Part shown: positions 17,754-28,341 of the stretch, piece by piece
Layout: each line of letters begins with the position of its first letter
Numbering within the stretch: position 1 is the first letter of the stretch
DNA from: Lutibacter sp.
Lineage (GTDB): Bacteria; Bacteroidota; Bacteroidia; Flavobacteriales; Flavobacteriaceae
Length of the DNA: 64,000 bases
Direction of reading: 5' to 3'
NCBI RefSeq assembly: GCF_021647475.1
Contig: NZ_JAKIUR010000002.1
Coordinates: 1 to 64,000 of the forward strand
Made by a program: the position numbers and the translations under genes
The notes under the pieces: model-generated
The model's database searches: none
What the model saw: only the letters and a program-made list of their open reading frames with translations
What the model was told of the DNA's origin: nothing

Positions 17754-20714
17754 ATGAAAACAAAAATAATTTATGCCTTTTTGTTATTGCCTTTTTTAAT
17801 TTTCGCACAAGAAAGAACAATAACTGGTAAAGTTACTTCATCTAATGGAGAGCCAATTCCTGCGGTAAATGTTTTAATTAAAAACACAACAAATGGAGTT
17901 ACTACTGATTTTGATGGAATTTATTCTATTAAAACTGCTCAAAATGATATTTTAGTTTTTAGTTATGTTGGTTTCCAAACTAAAGAAATTACGGTAGGGT
18001 TAAGCAACGAAATAAATGTTGTTTTAAATCAATCTAATGAACAGCTTGATGAAGTTGTTGTTGTTGGATATGGAACAAGTAAAAAGAGAGATTTAACAGG
18101 TTCAATAGTAAGTATTAAATCTGCCGATTTGTTAAAGCAACCAGCATTAACTCCTGTCCAATCTTTACAAGGAAAAGCAGCCGGAGTTCAAATTACTAGT
18201 TCTGCAGCTCCAGGAAGCTCTCCTATAGTTAGCATTAGAGGTACTGGAACCATTTTAGCTGGTAGAAATCCTATTTATGTGGTTGATGGAATTATTACAA
18301 ACAGAATTGATAATATTAATAGTGATGATATTGTATCTATGGATATTCTTAAAGATGCATCATCACTTGCTATATATGGTAGTAGAGGTGCTAATGGTGT
18401 AATAATTATTACTACTAAATCTGGTAAGATAGGAAAAATGCAAATTAATGTTTCAACTTATTATGGAACTAAAGACGTTTTAAGTAAAGTAAAAATGGCA
18501 AACTCTTTGGGCTTTGTTAATTTTTCAAATATAGCTTTTGGAACAAATCGTTTTTCTCAAGATCAACCGTATAATACAGATTGGTTTGATGCTATTACAA
18601 GAACGGGTTCTGTAATGAATCAAAATATTTCTATTTCTGGAGGAAATGAAAAAACGAGAACTTTTTTCAGTGCAAATTATTATGAGGAAGAAGGAATTTT
18701 GTTAAATGATGATTTTAGAAGATTAAATTTAAGAAACAAAGTAACCTATACAATTTCTCCAAAATTAAGATTTGAACATAGCATTTCATTATCATTAAAT
18801 CGTTCTACTCCAAAGCCACAAGGGGTATTTACAACCGCATATAAACAATCTCCTTTAGTTCCAGTAAAATACTCTGATGGTGCATTTATTGGTAGATGGG
18901 GAGTTCCTTTTGATGATGCAGGAGCTCAATATAATAATGTTGGTAATCCTGCTGCAGAATTATCATTAAGTAATAATTTGATTAAAAATTTATTATTACA
19001 AGGAAATTTTAATGCAGAATATAAAATAAATGATAATATAAAATTAAACACCAGTTTTGGTATAGAAAGCAGTTACGGTAAATCGCGTAATTTTAATGAT
19101 AATTTAGCAGCATTTTTAAATGGAGATCCTAATAGAGAAATTTTAGATTTTGCTTCAACAAACTTAAATACGTTAACGGTTAATAATAGTAATTCATACC
19201 ATTGGGTTTATGATGCTTATTTAACTTACTCCAAAACAATTAAGGACAATCATAACTTTAATTTAGTATTAGGTACAACAACAGAAAAAGGTCAAAGTGA
19301 ATTTTTACAAGGAGTAAGAAATAATGTGCCAACTGATGAAAATTTATTTTCGTTAAATAATGGAGATATAGGAACAGATGTTGCCAACAGCTCAAAATCT
19401 AATGTTAAAACGTTACGATCTTATTTCGCTAGATTATCTTATAACTATATGCGAAAATATTTGCTAACAGCAACGATAAGGAGAGATGGATCTAGTGTAT
19501 TTGCTAACAAAAGTAGAAACTGGGGGAATTTCCCATCCGTTGGTTTAGGTTGGGTTGTAAGTAAAGAGAATTTTTTTGAGAATGTAGATTTCATAAATAA
19601 CTTAAAAATTAGAGGTAGTTGGGGTGAATTGGGAAATCAAAATATTCCCTTAAATCAATTAACTTTTAATTCTGATCTTTCCTATGTGTTTGGTAATGAT
19701 CAATCCGTTTACCCAGGTTCAACTATTACAGCAATTATTGATGAAAATGTTAGCTGGGAGGTAACTAGAGAAATTGATTTAGGAATAGACTTTGCAGTTT
19801 TAGATAATAAATTAGTTGGTGTAATAGATTATTATAATAGATTAAATACTAATGCAATTTTACCTATTAGCTTACCTCAAGCATTTGGGGCTAGTGGAGC
19901 AACCCTTACTCACGCTGGTAAAGTTAGAAATAAAGGATTAGAATTTTCATTAAACTGGTCTGATAAAATTAATGATTCATTTAGTTATCATATTGGAGGA
20001 AACTTAACTTCTAATAGTAATAAGTTAGAGAAAATAACAAATCAATTTGCATTTGAACAAACAGGTGGTTCTATTAATAACGGACAAGTAACTAAATTAC
20101 TTAGGGAAGGAGAACCCATTGGAAGTTTTTTTTTGCTAGAAGCAATTGGTATTGATGAAAGAGGAGAACTTATTTATAATGATTTAAATAATGATGGAAT
20201 TATTGATAATCAAGATCGTAAATTCTTTGGTTCTTATCAACCAAAAACATTTTATGGAATTAATATAGGGTTCAATTATAAAAATTGGGATTTTAATCTT
20301 GATGGTTATGGAAATGCAGGTAACAAAATATATAATGGTAAAAAAGCACAACGTTTTGGAGGGGAAAACATTGAACAAAGAGTTGCAGACAATATTTTTT
20401 CACCTAATAATACCTTTAATGAAAATCCACTACCTTCCAATAGTGTTCCATTATCATCTTCATATTATTTAGAAAGTGGCGATTACTTTAGGATAAACAA
20501 TATTACCATAGGATATACTTTACCAAAAATAATGGATGGTATTCAAAAAATAAGGGTTTATGCTTTAGCTCAAAACCCATTTATTTTCAAAAAATTCACA
20601 GGTTTCACTCCTGAATTACCAGGAAATGGAGATCCTATGGGAAGCTCAGGAATTGAATTAGATGCATATCCATCAGTTAAATCATACCTATTTGGATTAA
20701 ATATTAATTTTTAA
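17754..20714 (+). CDS. susC: SusC/RagA family TonB-linked outer membrane transporter
   Basis: A 986-residue outer membrane protein. A signal peptide ends FLIFAQ. A CarboxypepD_reg-like domain follows (ITGKVTSSNGEPIPAVNV to about residue 95). A TonB-box-like DEVVVVGYGTSKKRDLTGS leads into the plug, and a 22-strand barrel ends in an aromatic-rich SYLFGLNINF. SusC proteins import oligosaccharides captured by the SusD lid, powered by TonB-ExbBD. The susD gene follows after 11 bases and the glycan-degrading genes come next, so it is the transporter of this polysaccharide locus. Confidence 0.95.
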   Translation: MKTKIIYAFLLLPFLIFAQERTITGKVTSSNGEPIPAVNVLIKNTTNGVTTDFDGIYSIKTAQNDILVFSYVGFQTKEITVGLSNEINVVLNQSNEQLDEVVVVGYGTSKKRDLTGSIVSIKSADLLKQPALTPVQSLQGKAAGVQITSSAAPGSSPIVSIRGTGTILAGRNPIYVVDGIITNRIDNINSDDIVSMDILKDASSLAIYGSRGANGVIIITTKSGKIGKMQINVSTYYGTKDVLSKVKMANSLGFVNFSNIAFGTNRFSQDQPYNTDWFDAITRTGSVMNQNISISGGNEKTRTFFSANYYEEEGILLNDDFRRLNLRNKVTYTISPKLRFEHSISLSLNRSTPKPQGVFTTAYKQSPLVPVKYSDGAFIGRWGVPFDDAGAQYNNVGNPAAELSLSNNLIKNLLLQGNFNAEYKINDNIKLNTSFGIESSYGKSRNFNDNLAAFLNGDPNREILDFASTNLNTLTVNNSNSYHWVYDAYLTYSKTIKDNHNFNLVLGTTTEKGQSEFLQGVRNNVPTDENLFSLNNGDIGTDVANSSKSNVKTLRSYFARLSYNYMRKYLLTATIRRDGSSVFANKSRNWGNFPSVGLGWVVSKENFFENVDFINNLKIRGSWGELGNQNIPLNQLTFNSDLSYVFGNDQSVYPGSTITAIIDENVSWEVTREIDLGIDFAVLDNKLVGVIDYYNRLNTNAILPISLPQAFGASGATLTHAGKVRNKGLEFSLNWSDKINDSFSYHIGGNLTSNSNKLEKITNQFAFEQTGGSINNGQVTKLLREGEPIGSFFLLEAIGIDERGELIYNDLNNDGIIDNQDRKFFGSYQPKTFYGINIGFNYKNWDFNLDGYGNAGNKIYNGKKAQRFGGENIEQRVADNIFSPNNTFNENPLPSNSVPLSSSYYLESGDYFRINNITIGYTLPKIMDGIQKIRVYALAQNPFIFKKFTGFTPELPGNGDPMGSSGIELDAYPSVKSYLFGLNINF

Positions 20715-20725
20715 ACTTTAATATA

Positions 20726-22171
20726 ATGAAAAAACATATAAATATTTTAATCACAAGTTTAATGCTAATTGCTTTTATTTCTTGTAATGACAACGCATTT
20801 CTTAATGTAAATCCATCTGTCGAAACACCAGAACAAGCTTTGTCTAGCCCAACTGCAGCTACTGAACTTGTAAATGCAGTTTATAATAAGTTTTTAGATT
20901 GGGGTGAGAGTACATTTTCTTGGATAGGGGTTAGCAGTATAACTTCTGATGATGCAAATAAAGGTAGTGATCCAGGAGATACCGGAGGAGATAAAGATTT
21001 ATTAGATGCATTAACATTTACATCTACTTCAATATCATTTAATGAAGTTTGGGAAAATAATTACCAAGGAATTGCAAGAGCAAATCAAGCCCTTAAATAC
21101 TTACCTAATCTAGATATTGATGATGGATTAAAACAACGATTGATTGGAGAAACTAAATTTTTAAGATCGATTTTTTATTTCAGGTTAGTTAGAATGTTTG
21201 GAGGAGTACCATTGATAAAAAGTGTTCCAGATATTCAAAATCAAGATGACATTAATGCCGCAAATACAAGAGCAACTAGACAAGAAGTTTATGATTTTAT
21301 CATAAAAGATTTAGATGAAGCTTCTAAAGTTCTTCCAGCCTCCTATAGTGGGAATGATATTGGTAGAGCAACAAAAGGAGCTGCATTAACATTATTGGCT
21401 AAGGTTAATATGTATCAAGAAAATTGGCAAGCAGTATTTGATTTAACCAATCAAGTAATGGGTATGGGTTATAGCTTAACCCCTGACTATTCTGAAATAT
21501 GGAGAGAAATTGGTGAAAATAATGAAGAATCTATTTTTGAAATTCAAGCAAGAGGTGAAACACCAAATTTAGGCGTACAAGGTTATAGTCTTAGTCAAGG
21601 TGCGCGTGGTGCTGGAGGCTGGGGCTGGGGCTTTAATACGCCAACCCAAGACTTGGCAGATGCTTATGAGCCAGGAGATACAAGACGAGATGCTACTATT
21701 ATTTTTAGGGGAGAAACTTTATGGGATGGTCTATTGGTTCCAAATACAGTTTCAAACCCAATGTACAATCAAAAGGCTTATGTAAGTAAAACAGATGAAA
21801 CCTTTGATGGTGATGATTGGAATTCAAATAAAAACGTACGTATTTTAAGATATGCCGAAGTGCTGTTAATGAATGCTGAGGCAGCTCTATATGTTGGCGG
21901 AGATGCTGCTACACCTTTAAATATGGTAAGACATAGAGCAGGATTAGGAGATGCTCCAGTAGTAGATATTATGGCAGTTTGGAAAGAACGAAGAGTTGAA
22001 TTAGCTTTTGAACACGATCGTTATTTTGATTTAGTTCGACAAGGAAGAGCAGGTGAAGTATTAAGAGCACAAGGGAAAAACTTTGTAGATAACAAAAATG
22101 AATTATTCCCAATTCCACAAAATCAAATTGATTTAAGTGGTGGATTATTAGAACAAAATCCAGGATACTAA
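20726..22171 (+). CDS. susD: SusD/RagB family surface glycan-binding lipoprotein
   Basis: A 481-residue lipoprotein with lipobox AFISC (Cys20). It has the SusD-like N-terminal domain, TPR-type helices (TKFLRSIFYFRLVRMFGGVPLI) and the C-terminal RagB/SusD segment (VRILRYAEVLLMNAEAAL, then WKERRVELAFEHDRYFDLVRQG). It is anchored to the outer face of the outer membrane and forms a lid over the SusC barrel. A terminator-like hairpin follows the gene, so the downstream enzymes may be expressed at lower levels or from another promoter. Confidence 0.95.
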   Translation: MKKHINILITSLMLIAFISCNDNAFLNVNPSVETPEQALSSPTAATELVNAVYNKFLDWGESTFSWIGVSSITSDDANKGSDPGDTGGDKDLLDALTFTSTSISFNEVWENNYQGIARANQALKYLPNLDIDDGLKQRLIGETKFLRSIFYFRLVRMFGGVPLIKSVPDIQNQDDINAANTRATRQEVYDFIIKDLDEASKVLPASYSGNDIGRATKGAALTLLAKVNMYQENWQAVFDLTNQVMGMGYSLTPDYSEIWREIGENNEESIFEIQARGETPNLGVQGYSLSQGARGAGGWGWGFNTPTQDLADAYEPGDTRRDATIIFRGETLWDGLLVPNTVSNPMYNQKAYVSKTDETFDGDDWNSNKNVRILRYAEVLLMNAEAALYVGGDAATPLNMVRHRAGLGDAPVVDIMAVWKERRVELAFEHDRYFDLVRQGRAGEVLRAQGKNFVDNKNELFPIPQNQIDLSGGLLEQNPGY

Positions 22172-22182
22172 ATTATAAAAAA

Positions 22183-22216
22183 AACAAAAGGATTAACATT
22201 AATCCTTTTGTTTTCC
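22183..22216 (+). terminator. Hairpin terminator after susD
   Basis: AACAAAAGGATT (22183-22194) pairs perfectly with AATCCTTTTGTT (22201-22212) around a six-base loop. It may attenuate rather than fully stop transcription into the glucanase gene. Confidence 0.65.
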
Positions 22217-22229
22217 AAAAAAAAATAGA

Positions 22230-23591
22230 ATGATAAATTCACTAAAAATACTAACAAAAATATGCGTTGTCATTTTTATGATTATGTTCAATTCTTGCTC
22301 AAGTGGTACTTCTAAAAATGATGCAACTATTGACACGCTTATTGTTAATAATCAATTAAGTGATGAGGCTTTGTTGGATTTAGTTCAAAAAAGCACTTTT
22401 AAATATTTTTGGGACTTTGCTAATCCTTCAAGCGGAATGGCATTGGAACGCTCAAACCCAGAAGCGTATGGTGGAGAGGCAAATAACATAGTTACAACCG
22501 GAGGAAGTGGATTTGGAGTAATGGCTATAATTGTTGGAGTTGAAAGAAATTTTATTACCAGAGATCAAGGAGTCGATAGATTATTGAAAATCACTAATTT
22601 CTTATTAAATGGAGATCGTTTTCATGGTGCATTTCCTCACTGGTATTATGCTAGTACAGGTAAAGTAAGACCTTTTTTTACAGAGGATAATGGAGGAGAT
22701 ATTGTTGAAACTTCATTTATGATACAAGGATTATTAACTGTGAGACAATATTTTAATATAGATAATGAAAAGGAGAAACTGTTAAGAGCTAATATAAATA
22801 AACTATGGAATGACGTTGAATGGGATTGGTACACAAACGGAAAACAAATTCTTATTTGGCATTGGTCTCCTACATATAATTGGACTATTAATCACGAATT
22901 AAAAGGATACAATGAAGCGTTAATTACTTATGTTTTAGCTGCTTCTTCAATAACTCATGCTATAAATCCTTCCGTTTATCATAATGGATGGGCTTCAGGT
23001 AATAATTTTATAAATGGTAAGGTTTATTATCAAAAATGGAGACTTCAATTGGGACCTGAAATGGGAGGCCCCCTATTTTTTGCACATTATTCCTTTTTAG
23101 GTCTCAACCCCAACGGATTAGTTGATCAATATGCAAATTATTGGGATCAAAATTTAAATCATACTTTAATAAACCGCGAATACTGTATAAAAAATCCTAA
23201 AGGATTTGAAGGATACAGTTCTGTAGCATGGGGATTAACCGCAAGTGATAATAATGGAGGCTATTCAGCACATAGCCCAACAAATGATTTAGGGGTAATT
23301 TCACCAACTGCTGCATTGTCTTCAATGCCATATACGCCAAAATATTCTATGCAAGCAATGAGAAATTTCTATTATAATTATAATGGTAAATTATGGGGGA
23401 AATATGGATTTTATGATGCCTTCAATAAAACTGAAAACTGGTATTCAACTAATTATTTAGCTATTGACCAAGGGCCTATAATTGGTATGATAGAAAATTA
23501 CAGAACTAAATTATTATGGAATTTATTTATGTCTTGTCCTGAAGTTAAGGAAGGCCTAAAAAATTTGGGGTTTTCGAGCCCAAATATTTAA
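22230..23591 (+). CDS. GH144-like glucanase lipoprotein (glucoamylase-like fold)
   Basis: A 453-residue lipoprotein with lipobox MFNSC (Cys23). After a short linker it shows the (alpha/alpha)6-barrel pattern of the Glycoamylase/GH144 family: STFKYFWDFANPSSGMALERS, a GGSGFGVMAIIVGVER segment, FPHWYYAST, EDNGGDIVETSFMIQGLL, WHWSPTYNW and WYSTNYLAIDQGPIIGMIEN. Characterised GH144 enzymes are endo-beta-1,2-glucanases. Older databases call such proteins glucoamylase-like, so the substrate should be read as a beta-glucan with beta-1,2 linkage most likely. It is intact, and lies between susD and a glycan-binding lipoprotein and upstream of a GH3 gene. Confidence 0.8.
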   Translation: MINSLKILTKICVVIFMIMFNSCSSGTSKNDATIDTLIVNNQLSDEALLDLVQKSTFKYFWDFANPSSGMALERSNPEAYGGEANNIVTTGGSGFGVMAIIVGVERNFITRDQGVDRLLKITNFLLNGDRFHGAFPHWYYASTGKVRPFFTEDNGGDIVETSFMIQGLLTVRQYFNIDNEKEKLLRANINKLWNDVEWDWYTNGKQILIWHWSPTYNWTINHELKGYNEALITYVLAASSITHAINPSVYHNGWASGNNFINGKVYYQKWRLQLGPEMGGPLFFAHYSFLGLNPNGLVDQYANYWDQNLNHTLINREYCIKNPKGFEGYSSVAWGLTASDNNGGYSAHSPTNDLGVISPTAALSSMPYTPKYSMQAMRNFYYNYNGKLWGKYGFYDAFNKTENWYSTNYLAIDQGPIIGMIENYRTKLLWNLFMSCPEVKEGLKNLGFSSPNI

Positions 23592-23639
23592 TCAATTAAA
23601 ATATAATATAACTGTTAAATTACAATAAAACCGAAATTT

Positions 23640-25832
23640 ATGGAAACCTTTAAGTTTAATTTTAAAAGCTTAGTATTGGCCTTAGTAGTTGTGCTAAGTT
23701 TTAGTTCGTGCAATGAAGAAATCAACACATATAAATATGTTGAATCAGTTCCTTGTGATAATCCAGATGTAGTCGCATTACCAAATATTATAACAGATTT
23801 TGAATGTCAGGCTAATGTAGATTTAGATAACGTGGAAACTGTTTTTAATCCAGATCGGTCTGGTATAAATAAAAGTAGATTTGTTGGTAAATATATAGAT
23901 CCAGCTGCCCCTTGGGATGCTTTAATTATTGATTATGGAGTTCCAATAGATTTATCAACATTTAATACTTTTAAAATAAAGGTTAAAACACATGTTGAAG
24001 GTGTACTTAAAGTTAAATTAGAAGGAGGATCATCCACACCTATTGAAATTGATAATAATATAACAAACACTTCTGATTGGGTTGAATATTCTTTTGATTT
24101 TAGTGATCAATTTAACCAAAACCATAATAAAATTGTTATATTTTTTAATGCGGGAAATGAAACCAATGGTTCAGATGAATATTTTATTGATGATCTTCGT
24201 TTTGAACCAACAGCAGACCCTTGTAATGGAGTTGCACCTGATTTAAGTATTGTTAATGATTTTGATTGTCAACAAAATCAAGACATTCCAGAAGTTGAAA
24301 CTATAGCAACACCATTTAAATCTTCTGTAAATAGTAGTAAATTTTCTGGTAAATATATTGATGAACTTGGAGCTTGGGATGCTGTAATTATCGATTATGG
24401 GCAACCAATTGACTTAACTACTCAAAATGTATTCAGCATTAAAGTAAATGCACCTGTTACCGGTACTTTAAAAGTTAAACTGGAAGGAGGCACATCAACG
24501 CCTATTGAAAAGGATGCTGAAATTACTAAAACAGGTGAATGGGTTGAATACACTTACGATTTTAGTTCTCAAGCTTCAGAAAATCACACTAAAATAGTAT
24601 TATTCTTTAATGCAGGAGTAGATACAGATGGCACTGATATATATTATATGGATGATTTGAAATTTATTGAATTAACAGATCCATGTAGTGGCGTAAATCC
24701 AGATTTATCAGTAATGAACGATTTTAATTGTCAACAAAATACTACAATACCAGGCTTTTTGGCAAATGAGATTGTGGATAACCCAATGGTAAATAATAAT
24801 AATCCTAGTAATGCCGTTCTTAAAGTTACAGATGATGGCACAAACGCCTGGGATGCGTTAGTATTTGATTTTGGAGGTCCAATTGATTTGTCAACTAATA
24901 ATATTTTAAAAATAAAGATTTTATCAACTAGAGCAGTTCCTTTATTAGTAAAACTAGAAGGAGGAACTTCCCCTGCTAAGGAAGTTTGGGGTTCTATTGA
25001 TGTTGTTGGCGATTGGGCAGAATATTCATTCGACTTTAGCGACCAAGCAAGCGAAAATCAAAATAAAGTTGTTTTATTTTTTAATGGTGGCACCACGGAT
25101 GGTACAGCTACCGATATTTACTATATTGATGACGTTCGATTTAAAGAAAAAGTGGTGGTGCCAACACCAATTTTATATATGCTATTTGATGCTAATTATA
25201 GAGATGCAATTAGTAATACGGATCCAACGATAACAGGTACTCCTAGTTTTGCTGGGGAAAGTGTAATAGGAAGTGATGCTTATGCTGGTGCTACAGATTC
25301 TTATTTAAGTTTTCCTACAACAGGATTAACATCGCCTGAGTTTAGTGCCACTATGTGGTATAAAATTAACAATAATCCTGATCGAGCTGGAATTTTAGTA
25401 ATGAGTCCTAAAGATACTAATAATGCCAATTACCCATCAGTACAAAATTTAAGAACTAGCGGATTTAGATTTTTTCGCGAAGTTGGTGACAATGGAAATC
25501 AAAGATTTAAACTTAACGTTGGTGATGGTGCTACCGATATATGGGTTGATGGAGGTGCTTCAGCTGATGTAGATCCAACTACAGGTAATTGGATTAATTT
25601 AGCTATAACTATTTCAGCAACTGAAGCATCAGTTTACATTGATGGTGCGTTAGTAGCACAATCAACTTTTTCTGGCATTGATTGGACAGGATGTGACGTA
25701 TTATCCATTATGTCTGGAGCTCCTAGATTTACAGAGTGGGGGCATTTGTCAGATAGCAGTTACCTTGATGATTTAAAATTATATAATGTTGCTTTAAGCC
25801 AAAATCAAATCAAAGCAATCATAGGAATTTAA
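23640..25832 (+). CDS. Surface glycan-binding lipoprotein: three tandem beta-sandwich domains plus LamG
   Basis: A 730-residue lipoprotein with lipobox SFSSC (Cys24). Three related domains of about 155 residues follow each other (roughly 37-195, 196-350 and 351-510). Each starts with a P-D-(L/V)...DFxCQ motif, holds WDAxxxDxGxPIDLxTxN and KLEGG, and ends YxxDDxxF. The pattern is like carbohydrate-binding sandwiches. The last 215 residues (about 515-730) resemble a LamG/concanavalin-like domain ending SYLDDLKLYNVALSQNQI. No catalytic signature is visible. From its place in the locus it probably binds the target glucan at the cell surface, as SusE/SusF-type proteins do; an enzymatic role of the LamG part is less likely. 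Confidence 0.75.
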   Translation: METFKFNFKSLVLALVVVLSFSSCNEEINTYKYVESVPCDNPDVVALPNIITDFECQANVDLDNVETVFNPDRSGINKSRFVGKYIDPAAPWDALIIDYGVPIDLSTFNTFKIKVKTHVEGVLKVKLEGGSSTPIEIDNNITNTSDWVEYSFDFSDQFNQNHNKIVIFFNAGNETNGSDEYFIDDLRFEPTADPCNGVAPDLSIVNDFDCQQNQDIPEVETIATPFKSSVNSSKFSGKYIDELGAWDAVIIDYGQPIDLTTQNVFSIKVNAPVTGTLKVKLEGGTSTPIEKDAEITKTGEWVEYTYDFSSQASENHTKIVLFFNAGVDTDGTDIYYMDDLKFIELTDPCSGVNPDLSVMNDFNCQQNTTIPGFLANEIVDNPMVNNNNPSNAVLKVTDDGTNAWDALVFDFGGPIDLSTNNILKIKILSTRAVPLLVKLEGGTSPAKEVWGSIDVVGDWAEYSFDFSDQASENQNKVVLFFNGGTTDGTATDIYYIDDVRFKEKVVVPTPILYMLFDANYRDAISNTDPTITGTPSFAGESVIGSDAYAGATDSYLSFPTTGLTSPEFSATMWYKINNNPDRAGILVMSPKDTNNANYPSVQNLRTSGFRFFREVGDNGNQRFKLNVGDGATDIWVDGGASADVDPTTGNWINLAITISATEASVYIDGALVAQSTFSGIDWTGCDVLSIMSGAPRFTEWGHLSDSSYLDDLKLYNVALSQNQIKAIIGI

Positions 25833-25866
25833 TCAAATTTATATTTTACATTTTTATAAAACACAC

Positions 25867-25908
25867 ATAATTATCCGCATTTCATCATTATAAAATGCGG
25901 ATAATTAT
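25867..25908 (+). terminator. Long hairpin between the binding protein and GH3 genes
   Basis: ATAATTATCCGCATTT (25867-25882) pairs perfectly over 16 bases with 25893-25908 around a ten-base loop. It lies in the 92-base gap and has only a weak T run after it, so it may be a terminator, an attenuator or an RNA-stabilising stem. Confidence 0.6.
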
Positions 25909-25924
25909 TCTAATCTATTTCTAA

Positions 25925-28237
25925 ATGGTTAAAAAAAACAAAATTATAATTATAATCCTTACTGTTTTAATTTTTAACAATTGTACTAATAATAGTAAAT
26001 CATTAAAAAATAATAATGCTTCAAACTTTGATGTCAAAGTTGATTCTATTTTAAATTTAATGACTTTAGATGAAAAAATAGGTCAACTTAATTTACCAAG
26101 CACTGGAGAAATAATAACGGGTCAAGCCAAAAACTCAGATATTGCAAAGAAAATAGAAGAAGGTAAAGTAGGAGGATTGTTTAGTATAAAATCAGAAGAA
26201 AAAATAAGACAAGTACAAAAAATAGCTATTGAAAAAAGCCGTTTAAAAATACCACTACTTTTTGGAATGGATGTAATTCATGGGTATGAAACAACTTTCC
26301 CAATTCCGCTCGGACTGTCTTGTTCTTGGGATATTTCAATGATAGAAAAAACCGCTAGAATTGCTGCGATAGAAGCTAGTGCTGATGGGTTAAATTGGAC
26401 CTTTTCTCCAATGGTGGATATTTCTAGAGATCCAAGATGGGGAAGAGTTGCTGAAGGGGCTGGTGAAGATCCTTATTTAGGTAGTGAAATTGCTAAAGCA
26501 ATGGTAAGGGGATATCAAGGAAAAGATTTAACACAAAATAATACCATTATGTCCTGTGTTAAACACTTTGCTTTGTATGGTGCTGTTGAAGCTGGTAGAG
26601 ATTATAATACTGTTGATATGAGTAAAATCCGTATGTATAATGAGTATTTACCACCTTATAAAGCAGCAGTTGATGTAGGAGTTGGTTCAGTAATGGCTTC
26701 ATTTAATGAAATTGATGGTATTCCTGCAACAGGGAACAAATGGTTACTTACAAATTTGTTAAGAAAACAATGGGGATTTAAAGGTTTTGTGGTTTCAGAT
26801 TATACAGGTATTAACGAAATGATTGCTCATGGTATGGGTAACTTACAAAAAGTTTCTACTCTAGCAATAAATGCAGGAGTGGACATGGATATGGTGGGCG
26901 AAGGATTTTTAACTACTTTAAAAAAATCATTAAATGAAAATAAAATTTCCATAGAAGAAATTAATACAGCAGTAAAAAGAATTCTAAAGGCTAAATATGA
27001 ATTAGGATTATTTCAAGATCCTTATAAGTATTGTGATAGTATTAGAGCTAAAACGCAAATTTTCACCAAAGAAAATAGGGCATTTGCTAGAAAAGTAGCT
27101 TCTCAATCAATGGTATTATTAAAAAATGAACATCAATTGCTTCCTTTAAAAAAGTCAGGTAAAATAGCACTCATTGGACCATTAGCAAATACTCGTGTAA
27201 ATATGGCTGGTACTTGGAGCGTTGCAACTGATCAATCAAAATCAATTTCCTTTCTAGACGGATTAAAAACTGTAGTTGGAAATAAAGCAGAAATATTGTA
27301 TGCTAGAGGAAGTAACTTAGATTATAATGCCGAATTTCAAAAAAGGGCTACCATGTTTGGAAAAGAAATTCCAAGAGATAAAAGAAATCCAAAAGAAATA
27401 ATAGATGAAGCAGTAAAAATTGCTTTAAAAGCAGATGTTATAGTTGCTGCATTAGGCGAGTCAGCTGAAATGAGTGGAGAAAGTAGTAGTAGAACAAATA
27501 TTTCAATTCCTCAAGCACAAAAAGATTTGCTTAAAGCATTAAATAATACAGGGAAACCTGTTGTTTTAGTTTTGTTTACTGGCCGACCTTTAGTGTTAGT
27601 TGAAGAAAATAAAACGATTCCAGTAATACTAAATGTTTGGTTTCCAGGAAGTGAAGCAGGGTTAGCTATTTCAGATGTATTATTTGGAACTGTTAATCCT
27701 TCAGGAAAATTAACGACTACTTTTCCAAGAAGTGTAGGTCAAATTCCTATTTATTACAACCATAAAAATACTGGAAGACCTCTTCTGAATACTGATGGGA
27801 AATTTGAAAAATTTCGTTCAAATTATATTGATGAAAGTAACAAACCATTGTACCCATTTGGTTTTGGGCTAAGTTATACAACGTTTAGTTATAGTAAGTT
27901 GCATTTAAATACTCATAAAATGACTAAAAACAGTTCTATAGAAGTGTCAGTTAATGTTACAAACTCTGGAAATTATAACGGAAAAGAAATTGTTCAACTC
28001 TACATAAGAGATTTGGTAGGTTCAATTACCAGACCTGTAAAAGAATTAAAAGGTTTTCAAAAAATATATTTAAAAAAAAGAGAAACTAAAAAAATAACAT
28101 TTACATTAACTATTGAAGATTTAAGATTTTATACTAGCAATTTAAATTTTGTTGCAGAGCTAGGAGATTTTGAAGTGTTTGTAGGAGCCAATTCCGATAC
28201 AAATTTAAAATCGACTTTTAAGTTGGTTAAAAAGTGA
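25925..28237 (+). CDS. Glycoside hydrolase family 3 beta-glucosidase (BglX-like) lipoprotein
   Basis: A 770-residue GH3 enzyme. A lipobox-like IFNNC places Cys20 at the mature N-terminus, so it is probably anchored and faces the periplasm. The TIM-barrel domain (about 40-370) has the substrate-binding GMDVIHGYETTFPIPLGL and the nucleophile Asp292 in GFVVSDYTG. The alpha/beta sandwich follows (VVLVLFTGRPLVL, about 400-590), and a C-terminal fibronectin-III-like domain ends the protein (about 660-770). It would release glucose from oligosaccharides made by the GH144-like enzyme. GH3 partners of GH144 enzymes in other Bacteroidota cleave beta-1,2-linked glucose, which supports the substrate guess but does not prove it. 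Confidence 0.92.
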   Translation: MVKKNKIIIIILTVLIFNNCTNNSKSLKNNNASNFDVKVDSILNLMTLDEKIGQLNLPSTGEIITGQAKNSDIAKKIEEGKVGGLFSIKSEEKIRQVQKIAIEKSRLKIPLLFGMDVIHGYETTFPIPLGLSCSWDISMIEKTARIAAIEASADGLNWTFSPMVDISRDPRWGRVAEGAGEDPYLGSEIAKAMVRGYQGKDLTQNNTIMSCVKHFALYGAVEAGRDYNTVDMSKIRMYNEYLPPYKAAVDVGVGSVMASFNEIDGIPATGNKWLLTNLLRKQWGFKGFVVSDYTGINEMIAHGMGNLQKVSTLAINAGVDMDMVGEGFLTTLKKSLNENKISIEEINTAVKRILKAKYELGLFQDPYKYCDSIRAKTQIFTKENRAFARKVASQSMVLLKNEHQLLPLKKSGKIALIGPLANTRVNMAGTWSVATDQSKSISFLDGLKTVVGNKAEILYARGSNLDYNAEFQKRATMFGKEIPRDKRNPKEIIDEAVKIALKADVIVAALGESAEMSGESSSRTNISIPQAQKDLLKALNNTGKPVVLVLFTGRPLVLVEENKTIPVILNVWFPGSEAGLAISDVLFGTVNPSGKLTTTFPRSVGQIPIYYNHKNTGRPLLNTDGKFEKFRSNYIDESNKPLYPFGFGLSYTTFSYSKLHLNTHKMTKNSSIEVSVNVTNSGNYNGKEIVQLYIRDLVGSITRPVKELKGFQKIYLKKRETKKITFTLTIEDLRFYTSNLNFVAELGDFEVFVGANSDTNLKSTFKLVKK

Positions 28238-28341
28238 AATTTTAGTTATTATTACAATTAATATGGTTACCTATTAATTCGTTTTAAATATTAAATTAGC
28301 ACTAGGAGATGATTGTGCAAAATCCATTCAAAAAATAAATT

